Shown here piece after piece: positions 51,055 through 59,102 of a DNA stretch of 64,000 nucleotides. This stretch comes from Paracidovorax sp031843945. GTDB taxonomy: Bacteria > Pseudomonadota > Gammaproteobacteria > Burkholderiales > Burkholderiaceae_C. Both the position numbers and the translations under genes were made by a program. The stretch lies in the NCBI RefSeq assembly GCF_031843945.1, contig NZ_JAVTJJ010000005.1, positions 1 through 64,000 on the forward strand, read 5' to 3'. How positions within the stretch are numbered: position 1 is the stretch's first letter; every line of letters starts with the position of its first letter. The notes below the pieces were generated by a model, which was not told the origin of the DNA, did no database searches, and was given only the letters and a program-made list of their open reading frames with translations.

Positions 51055-51078
51055 GCCGATTAAGACCATGACACGGCT

Positions 51079-51109
51079 GCCGCCCGGTTACCGGGCGGCC
51101 GTTCTTTCT
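51079..51109 (+). terminator. Hairpin between LysM gene and dprA
   Basis: The stem GCCGCCCGG / CCGGGCGGC has a TTA loop and is followed by CGTTCTTTCT. The T-run is weak, so some transcripts probably continue into dprA. Confidence 0.55.
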
Positions 51110-51120
51110 GCAGGCAAGGC

Positions 51121-52320
51121 ATGGACATCGACGAACTGACCGCTTGGTTGCGGCTGACGCTGAGTACCGGCGTGGGCAACATGGCGGCCAGGCGCCTGTT
51201 GGCCACGTTTGGCCTGCCGCAAGCCATCTTTGCGCAGACCGAGCACGCGCTGCAATCGTGCGTGACACCCGCCCAGGCCCGCACGTTGTGCCAGGTGCCT
51301 GACGGACTCGACGCGCAGGTGGAGGATACCCGCCAGTGGCTGGCTGGTGCTGCTTCTGCGTCGGTGCCCGGCGAGTTGCCGGCGCCCGCCCGGGGGTTGC
51401 TTACGCTGGGCGACCCGGCCTACCCGCGCAATCTGCTGGAAACCGAAGATCCGCCGTTGCTGCTGTACCTGACGGGTGCGCCGCGCTTCGTGTACGGTGA
51501 ATGCGACCCCTTTCCCGCTGCACGATGCCTGGCTGTCGTCGGCAGCCGCAACCCGACTGCGCAGGGCGCCGACAACGCGCGCCAGTTCGCCCGTGCGCTG
51601 AGAGCGTCCGGGCTCTGCATCGTGTCGGGCCTGGCGCTGGGTGTGGACGCTGCTGCGCACGAAGGCGCGCTGTTGGATGCAGGCGATCCCGCATTGCCCG
51701 CCACCATCGCCATCGTCGGCACCGGGCTCGACCGGGTCTACCCGCGCCGCAATCTGGAACTGGCCCGCCGCATCGCGCAGCACGGTTTGTTGGTAAGCGA
51801 ATACCCGCTGGGCACGCCGCCGTTGCCTGGCAACTTTCCGAAGCGCAACCGCATCATTGCGGGGCTGTCGCAGGGCACGCTGGTGGTCGAGGCGGCGCTG
51901 GCTTCCGGCTCGTTGATCACGGCGCGCCTCGCCTCCGAACAGGGCCGCGAGGTGTTTGCGATCCCGGGCTCCATCCACGCGCCGCAGTCGCGCGGCTGTC
52001 ACGCGCTGATCCGCCAGGGCGCCAAGCTGGTCGAGTCAGCGCAGGATGTCTTGGAAGAATTGCGCCTGTCGCCAGCCCATGCGGTGGGCGACGCCACAGA
52101 GCCGGACAGCGAAAGCGCCGCACTGCAGGGCGGCGACAGCGCCGGCCCTTACGCCGACTTGCTGGCGGCGCTGGGCTTCGACCCGGTGAGCCTGGATGCC
52201 CTGCAGGCGCGCACCGGGCGCGACACGGCCGGGCTACAGGTGGCGCTGCTGGAACTGGAACTGGACGGCAGGGTCGCCCGGCTGCCGGGCGGCTTGTTCC
52301 AGCGCATGGGCAGCGCCTGA
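51121..52320 (+). CDS. dprA: DNA processing protein DprA
   Basis: This 399-residue protein loads RecA on incoming single-stranded DNA during transformation. It has a short N-terminal helical SAM-like region (about 1-70), then the Rossmann-like core with GSRNPTAQGADNA, IVSGLALGVDAAAHEGAL and IVGTGLDRVYP; EAALASGSLITARLASEQGREVFAIPG closes the core. The C-terminal winged helix (about 340-395) is present. It starts only 67 bp after the LysM stop, with a weak hairpin between. Other competence genes are not adjacent, but the pilin island lies 6 kb away. Confidence 0.93.
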   Translation: MDIDELTAWLRLTLSTGVGNMAARRLLATFGLPQAIFAQTEHALQSCVTPAQARTLCQVPDGLDAQVEDTRQWLAGAASASVPGELPAPARGLLTLGDPAYPRNLLETEDPPLLLYLTGAPRFVYGECDPFPAARCLAVVGSRNPTAQGADNARQFARALRASGLCIVSGLALGVDAAAHEGALLDAGDPALPATIAIVGTGLDRVYPRRNLELARRIAQHGLLVSEYPLGTPPLPGNFPKRNRIIAGLSQGTLVVEAALASGSLITARLASEQGREVFAIPGSIHAPQSRGCHALIRQGAKLVESAQDVLEELRLSPAHAVGDATEPDSESAALQGGDSAGPYADLLAALGFDPVSLDALQARTGRDTAGLQVALLELELDGRVARLPGGLFQRMGSA

Positions 52321-52351
52321 ACAAGCGGCCCCGCCGAACGCGGTAGGCGGA

Positions 52352-53287
52352 TTACAGGCCCAACATCAGCTTCAGGTTTTGCACGGCCGCGCCGCTGGCA
52401 CCCTTGCCCAGGTTGTCCAGGCGAGCGACCACGACAGCGTGGCGATGCTCGTCGCTGGAGAACACGCGCAGCTCCAGCTGGTTGGTGTCGTTCAGCGCAG
52501 TCGGCTCGATCTTGCCGTCTTCGGTGTGCGGCAGCACGCGCACCCATTGGTCGGGCGTGTTGCTGCGCGCATAGTGGGCGGCCAGAGCGTCATGCAGGTC
52601 GGCAGCCTTGGGCGCGCCGGGCAGCAGGTCCAGGTGCAGGGGCAACTGCACCAGCATGCCCTGACGGAAATTGCCCACCGAGGGCGTGAAGATCGGCCGA
52701 CGCGTGAGGCCTGTGTACTTCAAAATCTCGGGAATGTGCTTGTGCGACAGGCCCAGCGCATACAGCTCGTAGGGCGGGGCTTCACCCTTTTCGTAGGCTT
52801 CGATCATCGTGCGCCCACCGCCCGAATAGCCGCTGACCGATGGCAGGGCCAGCGGGTAGTCTTTGGGCAATAGGCCGGCATCGATCAAAGGCCTTACCAG
52901 CGCAATGGCGCCCGTGGCGTAGCAGCCGGGGTTGGATACACGCAAGGATCCTTTCACTGCGGCGGCCTGGCCGGCCGACAGCTCAGGAAAGCCATAAACC
53001 CAGCCAGGCGCCGTGCGGTGCGCGGTGGAGGCGTCAATGATGCGGATGGTGCGACCCGTTTCTGCCGTGATGGCATCGACCAGCGCCACGGTTTCCCGTG
53101 CGGCGTCGTCATGCAGGCACAGCACCACCAGATCGACGCCGGCAATGAGGGCGCGCTTGGCGGCCACGTCCTTACGCAGTTCGGGCGCAATGCTCACCAA
53201 CTCGATCTGCGGCATGGCCTGCAGGCGCTCGCGGATCTCCAGTCCCGTGGTGCCGGCTTCGCCATCGATAAACACTTTAGACATCAA
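52352..53287 (-). CDS. argC: N-acetyl-gamma-glutamyl-phosphate reductase (type 2 ArgC)
   Basis: This 311-residue NADPH enzyme is the third step of arginine synthesis. The length fits the shorter ArgC type 2 rather than the 340-residue type 1. Nucleotide motif DGEAGTTGLEI is at the N-terminus; the catalytic cysteine is in VSNPGCYATG; SVSGYSGGGR follows. The start may be either of two adjacent ATGs (53287 or 53284). It is convergent with dprA. The 175-bp gap on its other side is shared with the sucC promoter region. Confidence 0.94.
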   Translation of the reverse strand: MMSKVFIDGEAGTTGLEIRERLQAMPQIELVSIAPELRKDVAAKRALIAGVDLVVLCLHDDAARETVALVDAITAETGRTIRIIDASTAHRTAPGWVYGFPELSAGQAAAVKGSLRVSNPGCYATGAIALVRPLIDAGLLPKDYPLALPSVSGYSGGGRTMIEAYEKGEAPPYELYALGLSHKHIPEILKYTGLTRRPIFTPSVGNFRQGMLVQLPLHLDLLPGAPKAADLHDALAAHYARSNTPDQWVRVLPHTEDGKIEPTALNDTNQLELRVFSSDEHRHAVVVARLDNLGKGASGAAVQNLKLMLGL

Positions 53288-53461
53288 TCTGCTCCTGCGA
53301 AAAACGCGGCCTGGCCGCTATGGGCAAGTAAGTTATATCCACATGGATGGTGCGTCGCAGCATGATACAGTCGCCGGTTGCCATGTCCCTAGCCCGCGCC
53401 AGACATCTCACATCTGATCATGGCAAACGGGTAACCACCATCCTTTCCTGAGAGAGACCTC

Positions 53462-54622
<1,161 letters not shown>

Positions 54623-54675
54623 TGACCTTGGGGGCAGATCTTTAGCTCTGTCCCCGACTGACTAGGACACGCATC

Positions 54676-55572
54676 ATGTCGATCTACATCAACAAAGACA
54701 CCAAGGTCATCACCCAGGGCATCACGGGCAAGACGGGCCAGTTCCACACCGAGAAGTGCCAGGAATACGCGAATGGCAAGAACGCCTTCGTGGCCGGGGT
54801 GAACCCCAAGAAGGCCGGCGAGTCGATCTTCAACATACCGATCTACGCCTCCGTCAAGGAAGCCGCATCGCAGACCGGCGCCACCGTGTCGGTGATCTAC
54901 GTGCCGCCCGCAGGCGCAGCTGCCGCCATCTGGGAAGCCGTCGAGGCCGACCTGGACCTGGCGATCTGCATCACCGAAGGCATCCCGGTGCGCGACATGC
55001 TGGAAGTGCGCAACAAGATGAAGGCCAAGGAAGCCGCTGGCGGCAAGCGCACGCTGCTGTTGGGCCCCAACTGCCCCGGCCTGATCACGCCTGACGAAAT
55101 CAAGATCGGCATCATGCCCGGCCACATCCACCGCAAGGGCCGTATCGGCGTCGTGAGCCGCTCCGGCACGCTGACGTATGAAGCCGTGGCCATGCTGACC
55201 GAAGTGGGCCTGGGCCAGTCGAGCGCTGTGGGCATTGGTGGCGACCCCATCAATGGCTTGAAGCACATCGACGTGATGAAGGCCTTCAACGACGACCCCG
55301 ACACCGATGCCGTGATCATGATCGGCGAAATCGGCGGACCTGACGAAGCCGAAGCCGCCCAATGGTGCAAGGCCAACATGAAGAAGCCTATCGTCGGCTT
55401 CATCGCTGGTGTGACTGCCCCTCCCGGCAAGCGCATGGGCCACGCAGGTGCTCTGATCTCCGGTGGTGCCGACACGGCCGATGCCAAGCTGGCCATCATG
55501 GAAGAGTCGGGCTTCATCATTACGCGCAACCCGTCGGAACTGGGCAAGCTGCTCAAGGCCCAACTGAAGTAA
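54676..55572 (+). CDS. sucD: Succinyl-CoA synthetase alpha subunit
   Basis: This 298-residue partner of SucC has the CoA-binding N-domain (MSIYINKDTKVITQGITGKTG), the active-site histidine that is phosphorylated in RMGHAGALISGG, and GIGGDPINGL. AGGA lies close to the ATG. The stop at 55572 is followed by the structured leader and terminator in front of terC. Confidence 0.98.
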   Translation: MSIYINKDTKVITQGITGKTGQFHTEKCQEYANGKNAFVAGVNPKKAGESIFNIPIYASVKEAASQTGATVSVIYVPPAGAAAAIWEAVEADLDLAICITEGIPVRDMLEVRNKMKAKEAAGGKRTLLLGPNCPGLITPDEIKIGIMPGHIHRKGRIGVVSRSGTLTYEAVAMLTEVGLGQSSAVGIGGDPINGLKHIDVMKAFNDDPDTDAVIMIGEIGGPDEAEAAQWCKANMKKPIVGFIAGVTAPPGKRMGHAGALISGGADTADAKLAIMEESGFIITRNPSELGKLLKAQLK

Positions 55573-55759
55573 TTGGCAAACAACGGGGCACTGGTACCTT
55601 AGCCGGTATCGGTACATGAAGTGACGTAGCGAGGCCTAAGCAAAACTACGCACGACCTGGCCTTTGGGCCACCGCTAAACTGCAGGCTCCAAAAAAAGAG
55701 AAGCGCCCGAAACGCAGGTTTCGGGCGCTTCTTGCATTCATAACAGTGGAGCAACAGCT
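55573..55759 (+). promoter_or_regulatory. Structured leader upstream of the TerC gene (riboswitch candidate)
   Basis: The 187 bases hold four pairings: CACT...AGTG around GGTACC, CGTAG...CTACG, TGGCC...GGCCA, and a 14-bp terminator-type stem at 55699-55732 that ends 27 bases before the ATG. Conserved-looking unpaired pieces are GGGGCACT near the 5' end and CACGACC. TerC-family genes are often controlled by manganese riboswitches (yybP-ykoY) or the terC motif, so a cis-regulatory RNA is likely, but I cannot prove the class. Confidence 0.45.
55698..55736 (+). terminator. Strong hairpin before terC
   Basis: A perfect 14-bp stem (GAAGCGCCCGAAAC / GTTTCGGGCGCTTC) has a GCAG loop, seven A before it and a weak T-run after it. 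It may end sucCD, act as an attenuator for terC, or both. The minus strand has the better T-run. Confidence 0.65.
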
Positions 55760-56452
55760 ATGGAATTCGTTCATTCCGCCGATTTCTGGATCGGCTTGGT
55801 CAAGATCGTCTGGATCAACATCATTCTGTCGGGCGACAACGCCGTCGTCATTGCGCTGGCGGCCCGTTCCCTGCCCCCGCATCAACAGAAAAGGGCCATC
55901 GCCTGGGGCTCCGGCGCCGCGGTGTTTCTACGCATCGTGCTCACCGTCGTAGCGGCCAAACTGCTGGAATTGTCATTCCTGCAAATCATTGGGGGCTGCC
56001 TGCTTCTCTGGATCGGTTTTCAACTGCTCACAGACAGCGACGAAGAGGGCGGCGAGTCGAAATCGAACGGCGGATTGATGGCTGCGGTGCGCACCATCCT
56101 GATTGCCGACCTGGTGATGAGTCTGGACAACGTGATCGCCGTGGCCGCAGCCGCGCAGGGCAACATGGTCTTGCTGATCCTGGGCTTGGCTATCAGCATT
56201 CCGCTGGTCATTTTCGGCAGCACGCTGATGATCAAGCTGATGGAGCGCTTTCCCGTCATCATTTTGCTGGGTGCGGGCTTGATCGGCTGGGTGGGCGGTG
56301 AAACCATCGCCAACGATGCCGCGCTGCACGGCTACGCCATCGCGCACCCGTGGCTGCATTACGTTGCGGCTGCGCTGGGTGCCTTGCTGGTGGTGGGGGG
56401 CGGCAAATTCATGCAGGCGCGTGCCCAACGCCGTGGTGCTGTCTCGGTTTGA
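55760..56452 (+). CDS. TerC-family membrane protein
   Basis: This 230-residue integral membrane protein has seven helices and the TerC acidic motifs NIILSGDNAVVIALA (helix 1) and LVMSLDNVIAVAAA (helix 4), which bind metal. Relatives export manganese (E. coli Alx, Bacillus YkoY/MeeF) or affect tellurite resistance. This short form lacks CBS or transporter-associated domains. GGAG lies 8 bases before the ATG. The structured leader suggests metal-controlled expression. Confidence 0.92.
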   Translation: MEFVHSADFWIGLVKIVWINIILSGDNAVVIALAARSLPPHQQKRAIAWGSGAAVFLRIVLTVVAAKLLELSFLQIIGGCLLLWIGFQLLTDSDEEGGESKSNGGLMAAVRTILIADLVMSLDNVIAVAAAAQGNMVLLILGLAISIPLVIFGSTLMIKLMERFPVIILLGAGLIGWVGGETIANDAALHGYAIAHPWLHYVAAALGALLVVGGGKFMQARAQRRGAVSV

Positions 56453-56733
56453 TTGCAAAAGCGGCGCCTTTTTTGCGCCGGCTGATCGCTCGGCTCTCAG
56501 TGCTGGCCTAACTGGCTGATCCACCCGGTTGGAGGCGATGCCGGGCCAACCTGTACAGGCTTTCACTATGGGGTGTGCCACGGTGCACCCCCTCGTCTAT
56601 GATGCGTGCGCGACCCAACAAGGCACGATATGGCGGATTTTCACAACCTTTCAGCGGAACCGATCTGGTGTTCGCGCGCAACTCTTCTTTTGATCATTCG
56701 TGATGCGGCAGCCTGTGTGGAGCGGCGTTGCGC

Positions 56734-57567
56734 ATGAGGCCTTTTCCCGCCGCCCGTTTGAGCTACGAGTTCTGTGCACTGTCAGATCGCGGGCGGGTAC
56801 GCAGCAACAACGAAGACGCTGTGTCCGTGCTGGAAGACGCCCAGATTGTGGTGTTGGCCGACGGCATGGGTGGCTACAACGCGGGCGAGGTAGCCAGCAG
56901 CATGGCCACCGAATTCATCGGCACTGAAATGGCTCGCTGGCTGAGCGAAGTCGGCCCGGCCGCATCGGCCTCTGACGTGCGCCGGGCGCTAGAGATATGT
57001 GTCACCAACGCTAACTACGCCATTTTGAGCGCTGCACTCGCGCACTCTGAATATGCCGGAATGGGCACCACCCTGGTCGTAGGCGTGTTTCAGCAAGAGC
57101 GGCTCATTCTGGGCCACATCGGCGATTCGCGATGCTACCGCCTGCGCGATGGCGCATTGCAGCAAATCACCCGTGACCATTCCTGGCTGCAAGAGCAGAT
57201 CGATGCTGGCTTGCTGTCGCCTGAAGAGGCCGCCGCATCGGGCTATCGGAACCTGGTCACCCGTGCTTTGGGCGTAGATGCTGCGGTACAGGTCGAGATC
57301 AACGAGTTTCCGGTGCAAGCCGGTGATCTGTTCATTCTGTGTTCAGACGGCCTGACCGACATGGTGGAAGACGATGCCCTGGCCGAGATGGCGTGCATGC
57401 CCCTTGCTTTACCCGACAAGGCTTCGCGGCTGGTCGAACTGGCGAACAACCTGGGTGGGCGAGACAACATCAGCGTGCTGCTGGTTCACAGCCATGCCGC
57501 TGCGGGCGGTTTGACCAGACGGCGGGGCCTGATGTCCCGCCTGCTGGGCGCTGCTGGTGCAGATTGA
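56734..57567 (+). CDS. PP2C-family serine/threonine protein phosphatase
   Basis: This 277-residue phosphatase has the metal-binding motifs in order: RSNNEDAVSV, VLADGMGGYNAGEVAS, GMGTTLV, HIGDSRCYRLRDG, LCSDGLTDMVEDD and GGRDNISVLLV. It resembles bacterial Stp/PppA proteins that act with FHA proteins. ATG 56734 is used; a TTG at 56728 lies 5 bases after GGAG and is equally plausible. The FHA gene follows after 67 bp. No Ser/Thr kinase gene is within the window. Confidence 0.92.
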   Translation: MRPFPAARLSYEFCALSDRGRVRSNNEDAVSVLEDAQIVVLADGMGGYNAGEVASSMATEFIGTEMARWLSEVGPAASASDVRRALEICVTNANYAILSAALAHSEYAGMGTTLVVGVFQQERLILGHIGDSRCYRLRDGALQQITRDHSWLQEQIDAGLLSPEEAAASGYRNLVTRALGVDAAVQVEINEFPVQAGDLFILCSDGLTDMVEDDALAEMACMPLALPDKASRLVELANNLGGRDNISVLLVHSHAAAGGLTRRRGLMSRLLGAAGAD

Positions 57568-57634
57568 AAGAAGCGCCGGCAATGACCATGAATAACGACG
57601 ACAACAACGACAGACCAATGAGGAGTAGTGGCCC

Positions 57635-58306
57635 ATGCCCAAAATGATCGTCTCTATCGACGGCGTGGTGATCAAGGAGGTCCCGCTCACTAAGGACCGC
57701 ACCACGATTGGCCGCCGCCCCTACAACGACGTGGTGATCGACAACCTGGCTATCAGTGGTGAACATGCGGTGCTGCACATGCCTGTGCCGGGTGGCGTGG
57801 TTGAGATCGAAGATCTCCAAAGCACCAACGGCACCTATATCAACGCCACGCCGGTCAAGCGCCAACCCTTGCGCAACGGGGACACGGTTGAGCTGGGCAA
57901 ATACAAAATTCGCTTCGTGCACGAGGCAGAGCCTGCTGATAATTTTGAGCGGACGATGGTGTTCAAGCCGGGCATGGCTCCGCCGCGTCCGGCGGTGTCT
58001 CGTCCCGCGCCACTGTCCGGGTCAATGCCGCTGACGGCCACGCCACAAACCGCGTCGATACGCGTGCTGACGGGTCCGGCTGCCGGCCGTGAGGTGGTGC
58101 TGACGAAGGTGGTGACCACCATTGGTAAGCCTGGGGCGGCCGTTGCCTCCATCAATAAGCGGCACAACGAATTTGTGCTGGTACATGTGGAGGGGGAAGG
58201 TACGGCCCGAGTGAATGGAGTTGCTACCAGTTCACAAGCCACTGCTTTAAAAACAGGAGACCGAATCGAATTGGCTGGAACTGAAATGGAGTTCGTATTA
58301 ACTTGA
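57635..58306 (+). CDS. FHA domain-containing protein
   Basis: This 223-residue protein has a full phosphothreonine-binding FHA domain at about residues 1-95 (TIGRRPYNDVVIDNLAISGEHA, then STNGTYINATPV). After a Pro-rich linker a second, degenerate FHA-like repeat covers about 140-223 (GREVVLTKVVTTIGKPGAAVASI) and lacks the conserved Arg-Ser-His set. The linker starts with NFERTMVF, which looks like a phospho-acceptor threonine for its own or a partner FHA domain. GAGGAG lies 9 bases before the ATG. It forms a pair with the PP2C gene. The G+C content falls near its 3' end, before pilA. Confidence 0.9.
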   Translation: MPKMIVSIDGVVIKEVPLTKDRTTIGRRPYNDVVIDNLAISGEHAVLHMPVPGGVVEIEDLQSTNGTYINATPVKRQPLRNGDTVELGKYKIRFVHEAEPADNFERTMVFKPGMAPPRPAVSRPAPLSGSMPLTATPQTASIRVLTGPAAGREVVLTKVVTTIGKPGAAVASINKRHNEFVLVHVEGEGTARVNGVATSSQATALKTGDRIELAGTEMEFVLT

Positions 58307-58324
58307 TCTGCGTGACGGATCGTC

Positions 58325-58399
58325 TGACATGACAGAGTAGGGCTACAAATTTGTCACCAGACGCCCTCCGGACCCGTTGGTGTAACTTTTTGGTGACAA
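58325..58399 (+). promoter_or_regulatory. Candidate PilR-type upstream activating sites for pilA
   Basis: TTGTCACC (58351) and GGTGACAA (58392) form an inverted pair with centres 41 bp apart; two more GACA half-sites lie at 58325 and 58331. They are about 65 to 140 bp before the predicted start of transcription. PilR of Pseudomonas binds TGTC half-sites in this range. Confidence 0.5.
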
Positions 58400-58437
58400 T
58401 TGCCGACTTGAGTACCCTCGAGAAGACGTCAGCACGC

Positions 58438-58453
58438 TGGCATGCAACCTGCT
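58438..58453 (+). promoter_or_regulatory. Sigma-54 promoter of pilA
   Basis: TGGCAT, five bases, then CTGCT. GG and GC are exactly 12 bases apart, as in the -24/-12 consensus TGGCAC-N5-TTGCA. It is about 70 bp before the pilA start. Sigma-54 plus PilR control of pilA is known in Pseudomonas. Confidence 0.7.
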
Positions 58454-58520
58454 GTAACCATGCCGAACCTGAAGAATCCTTCGGCAGGTTTCTTTTGAAA
58501 TTGACTCTTTGGAGAATCTT

Positions 58521-59048
58521 ATGAAACGCAATCTGCAAAAGGGTTTTACCCTGATCGAATTGATGATCGTAGTGGCGATTATCGGTATTTTGGCTGCTGT
58601 CGCCTTGCCAGCTTATCAAGACTACACAGTACGTGCTAAGGTATCTGAAGCGGTCATTGCGGCCAGCTCTCCAAAAAGTGCTTTGTCTGAAGCATTCCAG
58701 ACAGATTCAATTAACGGCTTGACTGCTGCCGCTATCGCTATCAACTCGGCCTCTGCAAATACTAAGAGCTCTAAATATGTTTCGGGCTACACCATTGCTG
58801 AATCTACACCTTGGGCAATCACGGTGACTATCGCTGCAACTTCCGGTAATGGCATGCCAACTGGATTGAACGGAAACACCCTGGTGTTTTCTCCAAACGT
58901 GAATAGCGCAGCTCCTACGGCGTCCGCTCAAGGCGCTATCGACTGGGCCTGCGGCTCACAAACTAACAAATCGGCGGAAAATCGTAATTTGGGTAGCAGA
59001 ACAGCCGGAACTTTGCCTGCAAAGTACGCGCCTTCTGAATGCCGTTAA
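58521..59048 (+). CDS. pilA: Type IV pilin (major subunit)
   Basis: This 175-residue prepilin has an 8-residue leader ending in KG, the prepilin peptidase site G|FTLIELM with E5 of the mature pilin, and the hydrophobic helix IVVAIIGILAAVALPAYQDY. The C-terminal disulphide loop uses C144 (DWACGS) and C174 (SECR), closing at the last residue but one. The globular part is rich in Ser, Thr and Ala, suitable for O-glycosylation. TGGAGA lies 6 bases upstream. It is followed by its own terminator and by four genes likely to modify or handle it. Confidence 0.96.
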   Translation: MKRNLQKGFTLIELMIVVAIIGILAAVALPAYQDYTVRAKVSEAVIAASSPKSALSEAFQTDSINGLTAAAIAINSASANTKSSKYVSGYTIAESTPWAITVTIAATSGNGMPTGLNGNTLVFSPNVNSAAPTASAQGAIDWACGSQTNKSAENRNLGSRTAGTLPAKYAPSECR

Positions 59049-59061
59049 TACTGTGAGATCT

Positions 59062-59091
59062 AAAAGCGAGGCCTAGGCCTCGCTTTTTTTT
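59062..59091 (+). terminator. pilA terminator
   Basis: The perfect palindrome AAAAGCGAGGCC / GGCCTCGCTTTT continues into eight T. It ends only 11 bases before the next ATG, leaving no room for a promoter in between. Confidence 0.9.
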
Positions 59092-59102
59092 ACCTCAAAT
59101 CT

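Noticed and set aside
55573..55697. tRNA-like folding between sucD and terC
   Set aside because: No acceptor stem, T-loop consensus or CCA end; the pairings fit a leader RNA better.
56466..56492. Hairpin CGGCGC / GCGCCG after terC
   Set aside because: The T-run is in the loop rather than after the stem, so it is not a normal intrinsic terminator.
58507..58520. Upstream in-frame start for pilA at 58509
   Set aside because: ATG 58521 has the ribosome-binding site and gives the normal short leader before the prepilin peptidase site.
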